Of a stretch of 64,000 nucleotides of DNA, positions 1 to 12,240 are shown piece after piece. Each line of letters starts with the position of its first letter. The stretch's first letter is position 1. Location: contig JBDOQK010000024.1 in assembly GCA_040437565.1 (NCBI GenBank), positions 400,625 through 464,624 of the forward strand, read 5' to 3'. This DNA comes from Albugo candida. Taxonomy: Eukaryota; Oomycota; Peronosporomycetes; Albuginales. A program made the translations under genes and the position numbers. Below the pieces are notes generated by a model, which saw only the letters and a program-made list of their open reading frames with translations, ran no database searches and was not told where the DNA came from.

Positions 1-1187
1 CTACAAGACACGATACTTGCAAGCAAGATCACCGTTGTGATGTCAAGAGAATCTCATATGTACCATCCTGGTTTGACACCTAATAACTTCCGGCCTTTCT
101 ATGAGAAGCTATCACATCTCGAGAACGATAAAGTGATGAGACATGTGAATTTAGCTCGAAGAGAATGGATGGAACATTTTATGAAAAATAAAATTAAGCA
201 AATTACAGATATCTCTTCACCGTTGGAAATAGATCTCGCGGATGAAGTGGATAAAACTCAGAATGTGTGCGCCGCAGACATCGTTGCTGCACTGGTCATG
301 TTTCATCCAAAACTAGTAAAGGAAATGAAATTAATCGAGTACAAACTGCACACAACGAAAAAAAAAGAGACAGAAGCCTGGGATACGACTGAAGCTATCA
401 TTCTATCACCGCCTATGATCAAACATCCTATGACATTCGCCTCTCCAAATATCAATATGAAGTCAGGCATCTACACGAACAAGTTCATCANNNNNNNNNN
501 NNNNNNNNNNNNNNNNNNNNNNNNNNNNNNNNNNNNNNNNNNNNNNNNNNNNNNNNNNNNNNNNNNNNNNNNNNNNNNNNNNNNNNNNNNGTGATGTCAA
601 GAGAATCTCATATGTACCATCCTGGTTTGACACCTAATAACTTCCGGCCTTTCTATGAGAAGCTATCACATCTCGAGAACGATAAAGTGATGAGACATGT
701 GAATTTAGCTCGAAGAGAATGGATGGAACATTTTATGAAAAATAAAATTAAGCAAATTACAGATATCTCTTCACCGTTGGAAATAGATCTCGCGGATGAA
801 GTGGATAAAACTCAGAATGTGTGCGCCGCAGACATCGTTGCTGCACTGGTCATGTTTCATCCAAAACTAGTAAAGGAAATGAAATTAATCGAGTACAAAC
901 TGCACACAACGAAAAAAAAAGAGACAGAAGCCTGGGATACGACTGAAGCTATCATTCTATCACCGCCTATGATCAAACATCCTATGACATTCGCCTCTCC
1001 AAATATCAATATGAAGTCAGGCATCTACACGAACAAGTTCATCACTGAAATCAATGATATCGCGATCGACTATTCCAAGAAAAATACGCAACCGATACCG
1101 AACCTGTCGCCGCCGAAGGTGGGTCCCGTAGATGACAATTTCAAAAAATTTGTTCTTTATCTACTCGACCTATATTCACCCAAGTAG
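1..1187 (+). CDS. Secreted nucleoside-hydrolase-like family member, C-terminal part, cut by window edge
   Basis: The reading frame is open from the first base, so the gene begins left of the window. The visible part aligns with the C-terminal half of the intact copies at 10936 and 57543: a segment matching their KIHISSS-SxYxGS stretch, then a helical linker, then CAADIVAALVMFHP. That last motif corresponds to the nucleoside hydrolase HDPxAxAxxxxP motif and keeps the Asp. The run 591-1044 is an exact repeat of 37-490 across a 100-N gap. The real coding sequence is therefore 1-490 joined to 1045-1187 and ends at the TAG after YSPK. In the nucleoside hydrolase (IUNH) family the fold hydrolyses the N-glycosidic bond of nucleosides. 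Activity of this copy cannot be judged because the catalytic N-terminus lies outside the window. Confidence 0.7.
491..590. other. Assembly gap 1 (false gap, overlapping contigs)
   Basis: A run of 100 N. Bases 37-490 are repeated exactly at 591-1044 (454 nt), so the two contigs overlap and the gap has negative length. Confidence 0.95.
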
Positions 1188-3454
1188 CCAGGGTCAGAAG
1201 CAACTAGCTAAAGGCATAATAACAAGTGTTTCTTTCTCTTCCCTCGTCCATGCCCTACGCACCTTCCTTGCACACTTTTGCGAGCATAAGTTGACCCAGT
1301 AAACCTTGTATCCAATTAATTGCTCATGATCATTTCGCGAGTGAGCCATCCATATCGATTTTTGTACCCCATGCATCTTGTATCCGTATCATTCAGATGC
1401 AGGGAGTCTGAATAGACCTGGAACAGCTGCATCATTTGATAAGAATACATTTATTACCACTATATCCAAAAGAAAGANNNNNNNNNNNNNNNNNNNNNNN
1501 NNNNNNNNNNNNNNNNNNNNNNNNNNNNNNNNNNNNNNNNNNNNNNNNNNNNNNNNNNNNNNNNNNNNNNNNNNNNNCATCGAAGCAGCGAAGGTGGCAT
1601 GCATTGCTGAAAGTTGGGTCTGATGAGTTGAAGTGTGATTTTATTGTATTAAATTCCGTTGCATCTATTCAGATTAATCAGAGGCCCCTATTTCCATAAA
1701 TTTATGAAGGGTGGGGCTGGATAACGATTCTCGTAATTTTATTTTATTTACTCTGTTATATTTGTTTAAACCAATCAGAGGCCACCCATCTATTAATTTA
1801 TGGAGGCTGAGGGCTGGTTAGCGGCTCCCTTTTAAATTCTTACGATAGATCTTGTACTCAGTATTATCTGATACCAATTTCGAAGTAATTACAGGAATAC
1901 TCAATTCAGCAGTGGCTGACCAAATCCTCCTTCTTTCCTTCTTGACAACGCGTCTGTATTCGAAAATCGGCACAAGTAATCGAAAAGAAGCACTTCGTTT
2001 CTATAAGTTGCAGTCAAATGATCACAAAGTGTATTTACTGCGTCACCGGTTGGAAAAATGAGAGAAAAGAAGAAAATGTGAAGTATGTATCTCGCTAGCG
2101 GAATGAGAGTTGCAGCTGAATGTTTGGGAGTTGGATTGTGGCGACACTTCAAATCGGAGCGAAAACGGAGTTGTGTACTTGTTGGGCACCGATTTGGTTT
2201 GATAGTAAAAATGCGCACGGAATACAGAACGAGCTAATCGTCACATCCATGCTATCTGATGGAGAATCAACATGGGAAGTAGTCTCTATGTAGTCGCCTT
2301 TCAACACAGCATCATGCACACGAGTACTCTCGAAATTTGAAGGCGTGGTGGCAAGCTACAAGTTACGAATGGAATACAGGGAATGCAGAAGAAAGTATGG
2401 ATTGAGGAACAATACTGATCGATTCTCTTGGATGTTTTCACTCTTTTTTTCCTGCGCCTGTATCTACGCTGCCGCTAAAACTATGACAGACACGCTGTTG
2501 GGATTAAGGAAGAGTCATTGACCCACAAAAGGTTTGCTTACAATTGAATCCGGACACAATTATACGCGTTAGAGCATCCTTTCGACGAAATTCGAATTGC
2601 ATACGTTCAATTCCGGATTTTCTCACTGATAGTCTATCTGGATGCACGTGTAGCACATGACACCGGAGAAGAAGATGACTGCATTAAGAGGTGACATCGA
2701 GCACCGTTTACGTATGGCTCTCAATCACGGATCGCCTACTATAAGAGGACAAAGATTGCAGACGCTCCAGTCGCTTATTCTCGTCGAGATGATATTACTT
2801 TCCGGAATTGGGTTGGCCTTTGGTGGGTGGCAACATTGTTTCCAAGTCACCTCACGCGCAGTAACCGTCCTCGCAGGATTTGTGATTGACGTGGAAGGTA
2901 TGGGATAGCATATCGCTCTTGCAAACTGGCGGAATACAACTCACTCGGGTCCGATTCCGTGGTATCAAGGTCGTTCGACGAGGAAGTTTGGTTCTTATAC
3001 AACGTCAAGTCAAACAGAATAGTGGATCGAAGAACACAAGCTTGCTTTTGCGTGAACATCGAACAGGTCAGAAGATGTATCAATCACATTGATGTTCGAC
3101 GCTTATACGTCAAGATATTACTTGAACGACGAGGTGCAGCTGCATTTGAGAGTCTCGTTCATCTATACGCACTCACTCCAATTTGGTCCCATCTAATGCA
3201 TGGATGAAGTGTTTTTTGGAACGTCGAAGAAATAAGGACCTTCTGATCATCAATATCGGACAATTCCACGATGTACAAAACCCTGTCCTCCTCTGGCAGT
3301 TTCTAAGCCGTGCTCGCCGCTGATAGAGATCGGTACGTTCTGAGGATATCTTGAATACGCGAATGGTGTGGGTATTAAGCTGCACTACGGTCAACGGCAA
3401 TTCAAAGGTATTACGAAACCAAGCAAAAAACACTGTATTGTGTCAAGGAGCTCA
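1188..3454. other. Gene-poor stretch, no supported gene
   Basis: Only short open frames are present. A pair of related segments of about 60 bp (near 1672-1730 and 1773-1833, both starting AATCAGAGGCC and running to a GGGCTGG core) forms a small imperfect direct repeat. Between about 2640 and 3320 several short plus-strand frames follow one another with protein-like composition, for example 2959-3207. I recognise no family and treat it as possible decayed coding sequence. A real 100-N gap lies at 1478-1577. Confidence 0.5.
1478..1577. other. Assembly gap 2
   Basis: A run of 100 N. I see no shared sequence on its two sides, so this may be a true gap of unknown size. Confidence 0.9.
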
Positions 3455-5925
3455 TTTCACACAGGGCGGGAATGCTGTTCGAAGCCATTGGAGATCGAAT
3501 ACAGATCTTACTGCAATGCAGCAAACGCATGTATAGAAGGAAACCCGTGCAGCTGAGTGGTGCAAAAGAAGCTCAACAAAATGTCTCCACATGATCGTAT
3601 GGAGCACACGGACAAGTAGACGCATTGAGTCGGAACACAAGAAATGAGGATGTCTGGCATAGATACCAATCAAGCGTTCTACGTTTGATTCAATGTGTAC
3701 GGCTCCAATGGACGACGAATTGTTGCCCTTGTCATCAATGATGTGGCTCAAATAGACGACGAAGGGATGTGGAGCCACTCGATAGCGACTATTGTCGTCA
3801 GATGGATTCATCTCACTACCTGTCGATGATGCTCTGCTTTTCGTCGACTCTCAGTTTGCATTTTTCGGAGAAACGTGCTTTGTCCGAAATGGCAATAGGT
3901 ACTAATTACATATCGCGCGACTCTTTCAATTCAACTTTGAATTGAGTCACGGGTTCTGATCGTATAAGTAAAAGGAGCGTAAGAAGTCTGTTGTATTGTT
4001 GCGTTCCTCGATAGTCTTGGACGCTTCTTTATCAAAGTTCTTTTCCGAAGCTGTGCATCGTCTTTTCTCAAGTAGCACACGTCAAGAACTTTTCAGACGT
4101 TGGACGCCATTTGAGATATTGTTTTGGAATTAATCCAAGCAAGACGCCACGTGCAAGAGGAAAAAGAAGCGCCCGTAACATGATGTGTACAAGGAAGATA
4201 CAGACAGGCTGCAGATCTAAGCAAGCTGTCAAGAAAGGAGCTCTCCGTGATGAATAGCCATCCTGGTCAACACACCAGTGCGACATAATGCGTAATCAGC
4301 CACAAAATTCACGTAGGAAGCATCCAGCTCAGACGACTAAGAGTTGCGCTAAAGAGAAAAATGACCGGTAAGGTACTGCTCAAATGTTGCGACGATAAAG
4401 AGAAATTGGACGCTGACGCATTTGTGCGTAAGGAGGCGTAGATGAGATGCGCACTTTCGATAGCAATTACACACATGGTTGGTAGAAGTACAACCGGTAC
4501 TTCAAGACCACATAGCCGCATTGAAATGATAGGTGCATTAATAATGTTTCAAAAACAAAAACGTTGCAAATCGATTCATAGAATCCATTCCCAAAAATGG
4601 ATAATCCGCCTTTCCGCTTGCGATATGGGGCTCGATTACGATACTTCAACAAAGGTCTAATGTATGCGGTCTACTGCATTTCTTCATCACGTCATATCGC
4701 AAGATAATATGCGAAATGTCTATATATAGAAGTAATAAATGATGTTGTGAGTTTTTTTGAATGACAAAACAAATTTTAAATTCACAGGATTCGGTTTATG
4801 ATCGCACAAGTGCACCTTTCTCATCGCTTCGACCTGTTTGTAATGCTGTCGTGCTATTCGATTCCTTAGATTCCGCTGCAAATGATTACGTGTACACAGC
4901 GAGCAAAATCCATTGGTACGTGTTTGTGTGAGATTAAACTGATACTTTTGCATTCACTTTTACTTTTGCTATCAAGAACGCAACCAAGTATCAACTGCAC
5001 ACTCTGCAACATCCGATGGCTCATTCCAAACTCCGTTTCCAGCTCGTGTGTGTATGGGCACTTTGTCTGATGCGTTTCAACTATTGTCAAGTAGAAATAA
5101 GATGCATAGTGGCCATGGATCCCAAACAAGCTGCTGGATATCATGCGATGGCACTGTGGGCAAAGTCCGATTCATTCATTCAAGAATGTTCGGAGTACCT
5201 GTATCCACAACTCCTTGACTAAAGCTAAAACCATTCTGCGCCCAATATTCGAAGAGTCCCCTAAGAAGGTCAATTTGCACATCGGCACCGAGTATAATGA
5301 TATTCTAAAAGCACTGCAATAATCCAGATCCGCTCGTATTTTGATCCTGGGATCGTATTAGGACGTGGCAAAAGTCTTTGAAGATTTTGGTCATGAAAAC
5401 GTTGGGACTGTTGTGAAAGAAATCTTTTTGGCACGTTGGGATAAAGACAACGGTGCCCATGGTAAACAGCATAGCACTTCTCGCACGGATATGGACATTA
5501 GATCTGTCAACTCAATCCTGCGAATTGGATCTCTGAAAGGCAAATTTCAAATTGTGGATCTACATACCAACGACAAGTACGCATCGATGATTTCAGACGA
5601 ACATTTGCCACTGCTGTTCTACCACTTAGGGGACAGCAAAAATATTGCATTACAATATTTAGTCCTCTTGCGAACTCGTAGGGTGAGTCCTTTTTCTCCA
5701 AGGACCTTTCTTTCTTATCCAATTGAGAAACTAAGTTCCTCAGTCATCGTGGCTGCATTGGCGATGTTTTACCCCGATGTCTTTAGAAGTACGGTAGATT
5801 CTGAATACGAATACAAGTGTGATGGCACAGGGGGAACGAAATTTACTGCGGCAACAGTAATCACTGGAATCCGCCATTCGGAATTCGAGAAATTGGTTCT
5901 TGATCTGTTTAGAAAGTACAAATAA
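3455..5925 (+). repeat. NH repeat unit, copy A (upstream block plus decayed gene)
   Basis: About 1.5 kb of non-coding sequence followed by an NH-family gene remnant. The same unit occurs at about 9335-12105 (+, copy B) and about 58785-56377 (-, copy C). Shared landmarks include GATCGAATACAG near 3495, ATGAGATGCGCACTTTCGAT at 4441 (also at 10371, and in diverged form on the minus strand near 58080), and the initiator-like CACTTTTACTTTTGC just before the gene. Colinear similarity over the full unit indicates that the 5' region was duplicated with the gene, as a segmental rather than a retro-copy event. Confidence 0.75.
5016..5925 (+). pseudogene. Decayed nucleoside-hydrolase-like secreted protein gene
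   Basis: The start is at the same point of the repeat unit as the intact copies. It encodes a related signal peptide (MAHSKLRFQLVCVWALCLM), followed by a region in which the DGEPDDM active-site motif has been lost. In-frame stops interrupt the frame near 5221, 5322 and 5361. The rest (5365-5925) still aligns with the family: ARILILGS resembles the core strand before APLRDL, VKEIFLARW resembles the GG strand, and VIVAALAMFYP resembles the C-terminal motif, but with the catalytic Asp changed to Val. This is most likely a pseudogene. A highly diverged multi-exon gene is less likely because the active-site residues are gone. Confidence 0.65.
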
Positions 5926-6386
5926 GGTTGGTAAACAGGTGCGTGAACAAATTGGCCTCTGAAGGCTCATTTATTAAGTAGTAGAAGTCTTAATCACTGA
6001 TTGTGACAAAGATGTTAGATTTGCATGTATCTTGAATGGTGCATGCACGTGCCAAACATCGATTAGAAGGTATCGGGGATATCTGCTTCGATGTCGTGTC
6101 AACAACTATCTCCAATGTGCACAAATAGAAGAAGCATTTGCAAAAGTAGGCAAAAAACCACATAATTGGACCATACAATATATTGACTGTCAACAATAGC
6201 TTCCGCTTATTATCTTTTCTACGGGTCGACTTGGACCATATTAAACAAAAAAAAGTTCACGTGATCAGATCCCCATACCTTGCAATGATTCGACCACAAC
6301 TGATTGAATGGCTACCGTGTATTGACGCATTTCTGACTCTGCTTGACGCTTTGAATGACGACTTCGCACAGTCGGAAATAAAAGCT

Positions 6387-7150
6387 TTAAAATAAATCCT
6401 CGCAACCAAATCCTCGGAGCTTCTCCTCCACTTTGCTCAGAATGGGCTCTATCACATTTGTCATAACAATTGATTGTATCACCAAGTTTCGGTGAGATAA
6501 CTCCTCAACAGCATGTTCCACGATGTTGTCGAGATAATCGTCAGCAGTACTCTGATGCACCTTTGTGACAAAGCAAAACATGTGGTCGCGACGATCACGT
6601 GCGAGAACTTCCAATTGCCTCCGTGCTCCTTCCTCTATTATAAGCTCTTTTTGCCGCACATCAAGCATTTCGGACACCACTTTGCCTTCGACCTTTGAGA
6701 AAGCACATTTGGGGATTTCTGTCCCTTCTGCTGGTACTTGGAAGCTACCAGAAGGCAAAACGTCTCGCTTCGTCATTTTCACGAAGCTCTGCGATCAATT
6801 TGGCTCGCCGTTGCTTTCCCTCGTCCATCGTATTTTGAGCCGCACGGCCATGAATGAGACGCTGCAATAGTCTCAACGCGTTGACTTCGGTTTCTGATGC
6901 AGCGATTTGAGACGCATAATCTAGGGTCTACGGTCGTTGCTGAACCGCTCGGTGATGTCCTTTGAGGAGTGATGGCATGAAGATACGCTCTCTATTTCTC
7001 AGACAAGTGATCTGTTGATTGCGTTGCCCCCGTTGTTAAGATGTGTCTCTATTGCTTGTTGATCCCGACCCGTTTTACCGAGAAGAGCTCCCTCCGAAAA
7101 TTGGTTTCCCAAGCGAATTGTAGGCAGTTGTTTCTCAAGCTCTTTCAAAC
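6387..7150 (-). pseudogene. CFAP91 (MAATS1) pseudogene, copy 1
   Basis: On the minus strand the fragments read, in order, a stretch around RDQQAIETHLNNGGNAINRS, then LLQRLIHGRAAQNTMDEGKQ, then ARRDHMFCFVTKVHQST, then AVEELSH, ending near 6390. These match the MAATS domain of cilia- and flagella-associated protein 91, a radial-spoke/calmodulin-complex protein, including its typical LLRGRAxQNxMxEGK and VxxVHQATVDxYL signatures. The fragments lie in different frames, and a stop follows the AVQQRP segment. The gene is incomplete on both ends. A functional CFAP91 would be expected elsewhere if the organism makes flagellate zoospores. It lies directly behind the importin-alpha remnant on the same strand, as in the right arm. 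Confidence 0.7.
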
Positions 7151-7289
7151 TTTCCAGCGTCGTGAGCTGATGATTCTTGAACTGAATATAAACTGGAGAC
7201 TTTCTGATCCAACTCCCATTTCGCACTGTGGAGCGTATAGCGGTGCTTCTCATAATGAGCACAGTTTCCATCCACAGAGTGAGATAAGA

Positions 7290-8725
7290 CTCTACCAAGT
7301 GTGACAAGATGCATAATCTGCACTTCGGTGTGCCTCCTGAAGTTGCATTCGAGACAGCCCGAGCCGCTTTTTACTGAATATCGAATTCGGCTGTCGATAA
7401 GAGTCGGAATAAAGTAGAAAATATATCCTCCTCCACGACGGCTTCGATCTGAGCTTGATTGCCGGCAGTAATATTTGAAAGTGTCCAGCATGTTTCTTTG
7501 CGAATAGCGCGTCTTGGATTCTCAAAAGTGTCCGGAGGCATCGTAATGCGGAGAAATTGATAATTATCTGACCAAACGAGTGAGTCACCATCCGATCAAC
7601 TCGATTGGGAGATCTGTACCTGAGTCTGGACATCATCTCCGGTCACGATATTTCCCACAGTTCGAAGCGCAGGTGTTTGTACCAAGCTTGAAGGGTACAT
7701 CAATAGCTCCACCATACGTCGACATATTCCAGCCTCCACGACCGCTTGTATCTTTTCGTTGGATCCAGCAGACAGATATGAAAGTGCCCAACAAGCATCC
7801 GTCAATACTTCTTCATCTTGTGTGTACAATAATTGCCCAAGTGTCGGAAGTGCAGGCGCAACCAACGAGAATTGCGGTTGAGGTTTCCCCGACAAAAATT
7901 CGTTAAAGTTCACGTCGCATTACGAAGCATAGACATGCTCTGTGAGCTGATGTAATAATGGCTGAAGAGCTCCACATTTCGAGACCATATCCCGACAGTC
8001 CACAGAATCCCAGCGATATTTCCCAGAGCCCAGACAGCTTGCTCACGGACGTCATCATTCGGTGTGACTAGTAGCTGACAGAAAATTGGCACCGCTCCAA
8101 AGCGAATGACCACTTGTGTATCATCGGAAGTTCCAGACGCGATATTTGTCAGTGCCCACGCAGCCTCAAATTGGAGTAAGGTACATCTTTTTGCTGTCAG
8201 AACTCGACTAATAATGGCACTACGCCCGTTTGAATGACTTCCTTGTTTGAAGGATTGCGTTCTAAGTAGATTGGGTCAGCAATAGTCACTCAGAACTTTG
8301 TCAAGCTCACATACCAATCGATAAAAGCTTCCGGAATTTTGTAACCGCACTGAGTTGTTACGTCTTGTGAATGAACATCTGTTAACATTTGTGGGAGTTC
8401 TGCGAACTAAATGAAAAAAGAGAGGGTATGCATAAGATCAGGTTACACAATAAGACAGTGAATACCAACCCGCTTCTGCAAGTGTCTATCGGGGCTATCC
8501 TCGCCAACCGATGGAAGCGAATCTGCTCCTCCCTACGCGATGAATTTTAAGAGATGGATGAATTATATGATAGAGTAAGATGTTGGGGTAGCATGCGTCG
8601 TCGTTGATTGATACGATCCTCTTTTATTGTTTTGCGGATCTGCACAGTCGTTTCAGATCGTCAACGCGTCATTCATCGGCATCGATTCCTTTCTTGAACA
8701 GGGTTTTACGGTCTGATGCGCGTAA
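7290..8725 (-). pseudogene. Importin-alpha (karyopherin alpha) pseudogene, copy 1
   Basis: The minus strand begins near 8725 with an importin-beta-binding (IBB) domain: DRKTLFKKGIDADE, then in another frame TTVQIRKTIKEDRINQRRRM. Armadillo repeats follow: [61 protein letters not shown]. The gene breaks frame in the IBB domain, after ALGNIAG near 7990, and again in the last repeats. Intact importin-alpha binds nuclear localisation signals and carries cargo through the nuclear pore with importin-beta; this copy cannot encode that. The same gene remnant lies in the right arm at 59,160-60,330. Confidence 0.75.
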
Positions 8726-8837
8726 TGCCATATTTAGTACTGGTTGTCAGCGACGGAGATGTTCTGATACAATTCGAAACCAAACTCAAGTTGATAGGAA
8801 GTCGGAATCGATTTTATGTAATCGTTTGGTGCTTTCG

Positions 8838-8937
8838 NNNNNNNNNNNNNNNNNNNNNNNNNNNNNNNNNNNNNNNNNNNNNNNNNNNNNNNNNNNNNNN
8901 NNNNNNNNNNNNNNNNNNNNNNNNNNNNNNNNNNNNN
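8838..8937. other. Assembly gap 3
   Basis: A run of 100 N inside the left arm. No flank overlap is seen. The 8730-9330 stretch around it has no match in the right arm and no recognised gene. Confidence 0.9.
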
Positions 8938-10873
8938 ATTCGATTCGCAATAAGAGAACTAAGCTTGCTATATAAACTTATGATTATCAGTGCTGTTGGC
9001 TCAATTATAGCATTCGTATCGTCTATTGTCACTGCTGCATGCCAAAACGGGTATAATAACAAATTATACAACTTGCCACTTATAAATTGTTCGCTTAGGT
9101 GGCAACGTAGATAGAAGGAAATGGCTTCAATTATAGATCAGCATAGTGGAGCCAGCAGCGTAGCATCCCCTTCCTTTCGAATAGCTACAAGCCTAATTTA
9201 ATTGCTTCCAAATGCATACAAAGATCAACAAGGTGCTGACATTGGCGAAAAGCGGAAGGTGAGGTTGTTATGGGGGATCCTACCTAGTGCTCTGAACCAC
9301 TAGTCTGTCCAACTGGTAACTTAACAAAGCGGAAGTGCTGTTGGAAGTCGTTATCAATCGAATACAGACTTACTGCAACGCAGCAAACGCACGCATAGAA
9401 GTTTAACGTGCAGCTGACTCGCACATAAACAGCTCAGCAAACTGTCTCTATAGCTATCGTTAGATAGAGAATGATTTTGAAGAAATCAACACGATGCGTG
9501 AAAGCTATGACATAGATCATATGGAGCACTCGGACAAGTGGACGCAGTGAGTCGGAACATAGGAAAGCTGGTATAGACACCAGTCAAGCGTTGTACGTTT
9601 GAGTCAATGTGCACGGCTTCAACAAACGACAAATTGTTGCCTTTGCCCTCAATGAATGTGGCTCAAGTAAACGACAAAGTACTGGTTTTGACGGATATGG
9701 CAGGGATCGGGAACCACTCGATAGAGGGTATTGTCGTCAGATGCATTACGTCCCACTACCTGTCGATCATACGCTGTTTTTCTTGGAACTCTTAGTTTGC
9801 GATATCGCAAAGCATACCTCATTCGAAACAGCCACAAATTTTGATTACATATCGCGCGCTAGTTTCTAATCCTTTGAATCCAACTTTGAAAATAAGTAGG
9901 GAGCGTTAGAAGTCTACTGTAGCGTTGCGTTCCTCAATAGTCGTGGACGCTTCATCTCTGAAACTCGATTGCTACTAAGAGATGCACTGGTCTGCTCCAA
10001 CAGCACACGCCAAGAAAATTCAGACGTTGGATATCATTTGCGTATGTTTTCTAGGATTGATTCCACTTACAAATGAGAAAAAGAGCGCCTATTAGCATGT
10101 GCACAAGGGAAGGTACAGAAAGTCTGAAGATCGAAGCAAGTTGTCAAGAAGAGAATCTGTTTGTGATAAATAGACATCCGAGTCAATAAATATTTGCGAC
10201 ATGATGCGTAATCGACAGCGGCAGCTCTCGGAGAAAGTGTCTAGCCCAGACGACTGATCGGAATATTTCGACAGAGAAAATCGTTCGTTAAGACACTTTC
10301 GGATCTTACGACAACAAGCGCCATTGTGAAGTTGGACGCTGACACCTTTGTGCGTAAGGACACGTGGTAGATGAGATGCGCACTTTCGATAGCAATTTCA
10401 CAAATGCTCGGGACAAGTACAGCGGAGCTTTTGAGAGGACATAGCCTCGTTGAAATGATAGGTACATTTTAATGTTTAGTAAATGAAAGCGTTGCAAATA
10501 CATTTAAAGAATGCATTCGCGACATCGGAAAATTCACCTTTCTGAGTACAATGTTCCATTGCGATACTTTAGCCAAATGCTGATATATGCATTCTATTAA
10601 ATTTGTCCATCACGTCATATCGCAAGAGTATATGCGAAATGCTCAGATATAGAACTAAAAAACACACGGTGAGTATCTTTGAGTCAAGAAATACGTTAAA
10701 AGGGGAAAGGATACAATTTCTGATCGTGCAAGCGCACCTTTCGCATCACTTCGACCAGTTTGTAGCGCTGTCGTGCTATTCGATTTCTAAGATTCTGTTG
10801 CAATTGATTACGTGAACAAAGGGAGCAAATCTACTGGTGCGTGCTTGTGTGAGATTGAACTGATACTTTGACA

Positions 10874-10890
10874 CTCACTTTTACTTTTGC
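10874..10890 (+). promoter_or_regulatory. Oomycete-type initiator before NH gene copy B
   Basis: CTCACTTTTACTTTTGC lies 45-60 nt before the ATG. It fits the oomycete initiator pattern (YTCANTYY followed by a T-rich flank). The same element stands at the same distance in copy A (near 4952) and, with one change, in copy C (minus strand near 57,605). Conservation across copies is the main support; no transcript data are available. Confidence 0.5.
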
Positions 10891-10935
10891 GCTCGAAAAC
10901 ACAACCCAATATCAACTGCAATCTCTACAACACCC

Positions 10936-12105
10936 ATGGCTCGTTTCAAGCTACGATTCCAGCTTATGTGTGGATGGGCACTTTGTCTTGTGTCTCTCAT
11001 CAAATGCGAACAAAGTAAGTGCCTAGTGGTAACGGATGGTGAACCTGATGATATGGTTTCAATCATTCTCATGGTAAAATCTCCCCGTCGAGAGGAGATT
11101 TGTGCGGATGGAATAATTATCATTCTTGTATTGCCCACTGAGGATAAAAAAAAGTTTACCAAACAAATTTTCGAAACGGCAAAAATCAAGAAAGTAACAA
11201 TTATAGATGGCTCGAACTCGGATGCTGCCGATATAAGAAAACCTCTTATCAATCCAGTACCTCAATCCCATGAAATACTGAAAAAGGAACTGACGAATTC
11301 GAATATAAATTTCTATATCTTGATACTTGCTCCACTTAGGGATCTCTCGATTGTTTTGTGTGACATGAAAGAGAAAGATGGAGCTAGGTTTGATAATATT
11401 CGCGAAATTTATTGGTCTGGCGGCTGGGATTCTCAAAATTATGAGGCCGATTTTAACCTTTTCATAGGTGCCGAACACACTCTGAAGTTTATGAATCTAA
11501 TAGCTCTGGAAGAAAAGATTCACATTTCGTCCAGCCAGGTGAGCATTTATAAGGGCAGTATGAACGTAACGTCGTTTCCGAGACTTGTCGCGTTTTTAAC
11601 CCAACAGAAGAAACGCAATGCCCTTTTCCAAGGTCTGATTGAAATACAAAAAAAATGGGACGAGTTTATACTACGTATCCTGAACGAAATGGACAATCAT
11701 GAACTTGATGGAACTCTGGGAAAAGGTATACAATTCTGCCCTGCCGACATTTTGGCTACAATGCTCATGTTCCATCCCGATTTGAGAGTAATGGAAGAGT
11801 ACAAGTATTATACCGTGGAAGTTGCAGATCTTGAGCCAGAGTCAAAGTTGCCACCTACTTGGAAGCCAATGATAGTTTCTGTCAAATCAAATGATAAGGG
11901 GCAAGCAGAAAACGAAATAGAATATCAACGAGCAAGTATTAAGGACGGCAAAAAATTCCACGATTATGAGATACTATATAAACACCAATTGTATACAAAA
12001 ATTGCCGACCACTCAGAGCAAAAGGAAAGTGATTTCAAAGAGAGAGTCATCTCCTTGCTTGAACAGTACGTACCAGAAGCGCAACGAACGGCCCACGCTC
12101 ACTAA
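10936..12105 (+). CDS. Secreted nucleoside-hydrolase-like protein, intact copy B
   Basis: A single uninterrupted exon of 389 aa. Residues 1-25 form a classic signal peptide (basic start, FQLMCGWALCLVSLI core, then CEQSKC). Nucleoside hydrolase landmarks follow in order. DGEPDDM (about 35-41) fits the DxxxDD calcium/ribose site. LAPLRDL corresponds to the GPLTNLA strand. IYWSGGW corresponds to the MGG strand. DFNLF corresponds to EFN with the Glu changed to Asp. PADILATMLMFHP keeps the C-terminal catalytic Asp but replaces the His before it. Known members hydrolyse nucleosides to base plus ribose. The altered site leaves activity open. Secretion, multicopy state and subtelomere-like setting suggest an extracellular role such as host purine scavenging or an effector; that role is inference. 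Confidence 0.75.
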   Translation: MARFKLRFQLMCGWALCLVSLIKCEQSKCLVVTDGEPDDMVSIILMVKSPRREEICADGIIIILVLPTEDKKKFTKQIFETAKIKKVTIIDGSNSDAADIRKPLINPVPQSHEILKKELTNSNINFYILILAPLRDLSIVLCDMKEKDGARFDNIREIYWSGGWDSQNYEADFNLFIGAEHTLKFMNLIALEEKIHISSSQVSIYKGSMNVTSFPRLVAFLTQQKKRNALFQGLIEIQKKWDEFILRILNEMDNHELDGTLGKGIQFCPADILATMLMFHPDLRVMEEYKYYTVEVADLEPESKLPPTWKPMIVSVKSNDKGQAENEIEYQRASIKDGKKFHDYEILYKHQLYTKIADHSEQKESDFKERVISLLEQYVPEAQRTAHAH

Positions 12106-12240
12106 GACGCCCTGAAAATTCTACTGGAGGATAAGTGCGGATAGCAAATAATTCTAATACTCTTGCTTTTTTTGTGCTACACGCGTACTCTTTTTTCTTT
12201 GAGCCAGCAATGAACAAAATTGAACCTGCAGGAATTTATA

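Larger units (their letters stand above)
6010..12240. repeat. Left arm of a large inverted segmental duplication
   Basis: Read left to right, the arm holds a CFAP91 pseudogene (-), an importin-alpha pseudogene (-) and an NH unit with an intact gene (+). The reverse complement of 56,255-61,505 has the same order and orientation. Matches extend past the genes on both sides: the block near 6176 (CTGTCAACAATAGCTTCC) matches 61,320 on the opposite strand, and the block after the NH stop (AGCAAATAATTCT near 12,145) matches 56,335. The arms differ by many substitutions and small indels, so they are a real old duplication and not an assembly echo. About 44 kb separates them. Confidence 0.8.

Noticed and set aside
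3580-3720. GQVDALSR-like stretch resembling the RNase H end of gypsy elements in the NH upstream block
   Set aside because: Only eight residues match, with no neighbouring reverse transcriptase or integrase similarity in any of the three copies.
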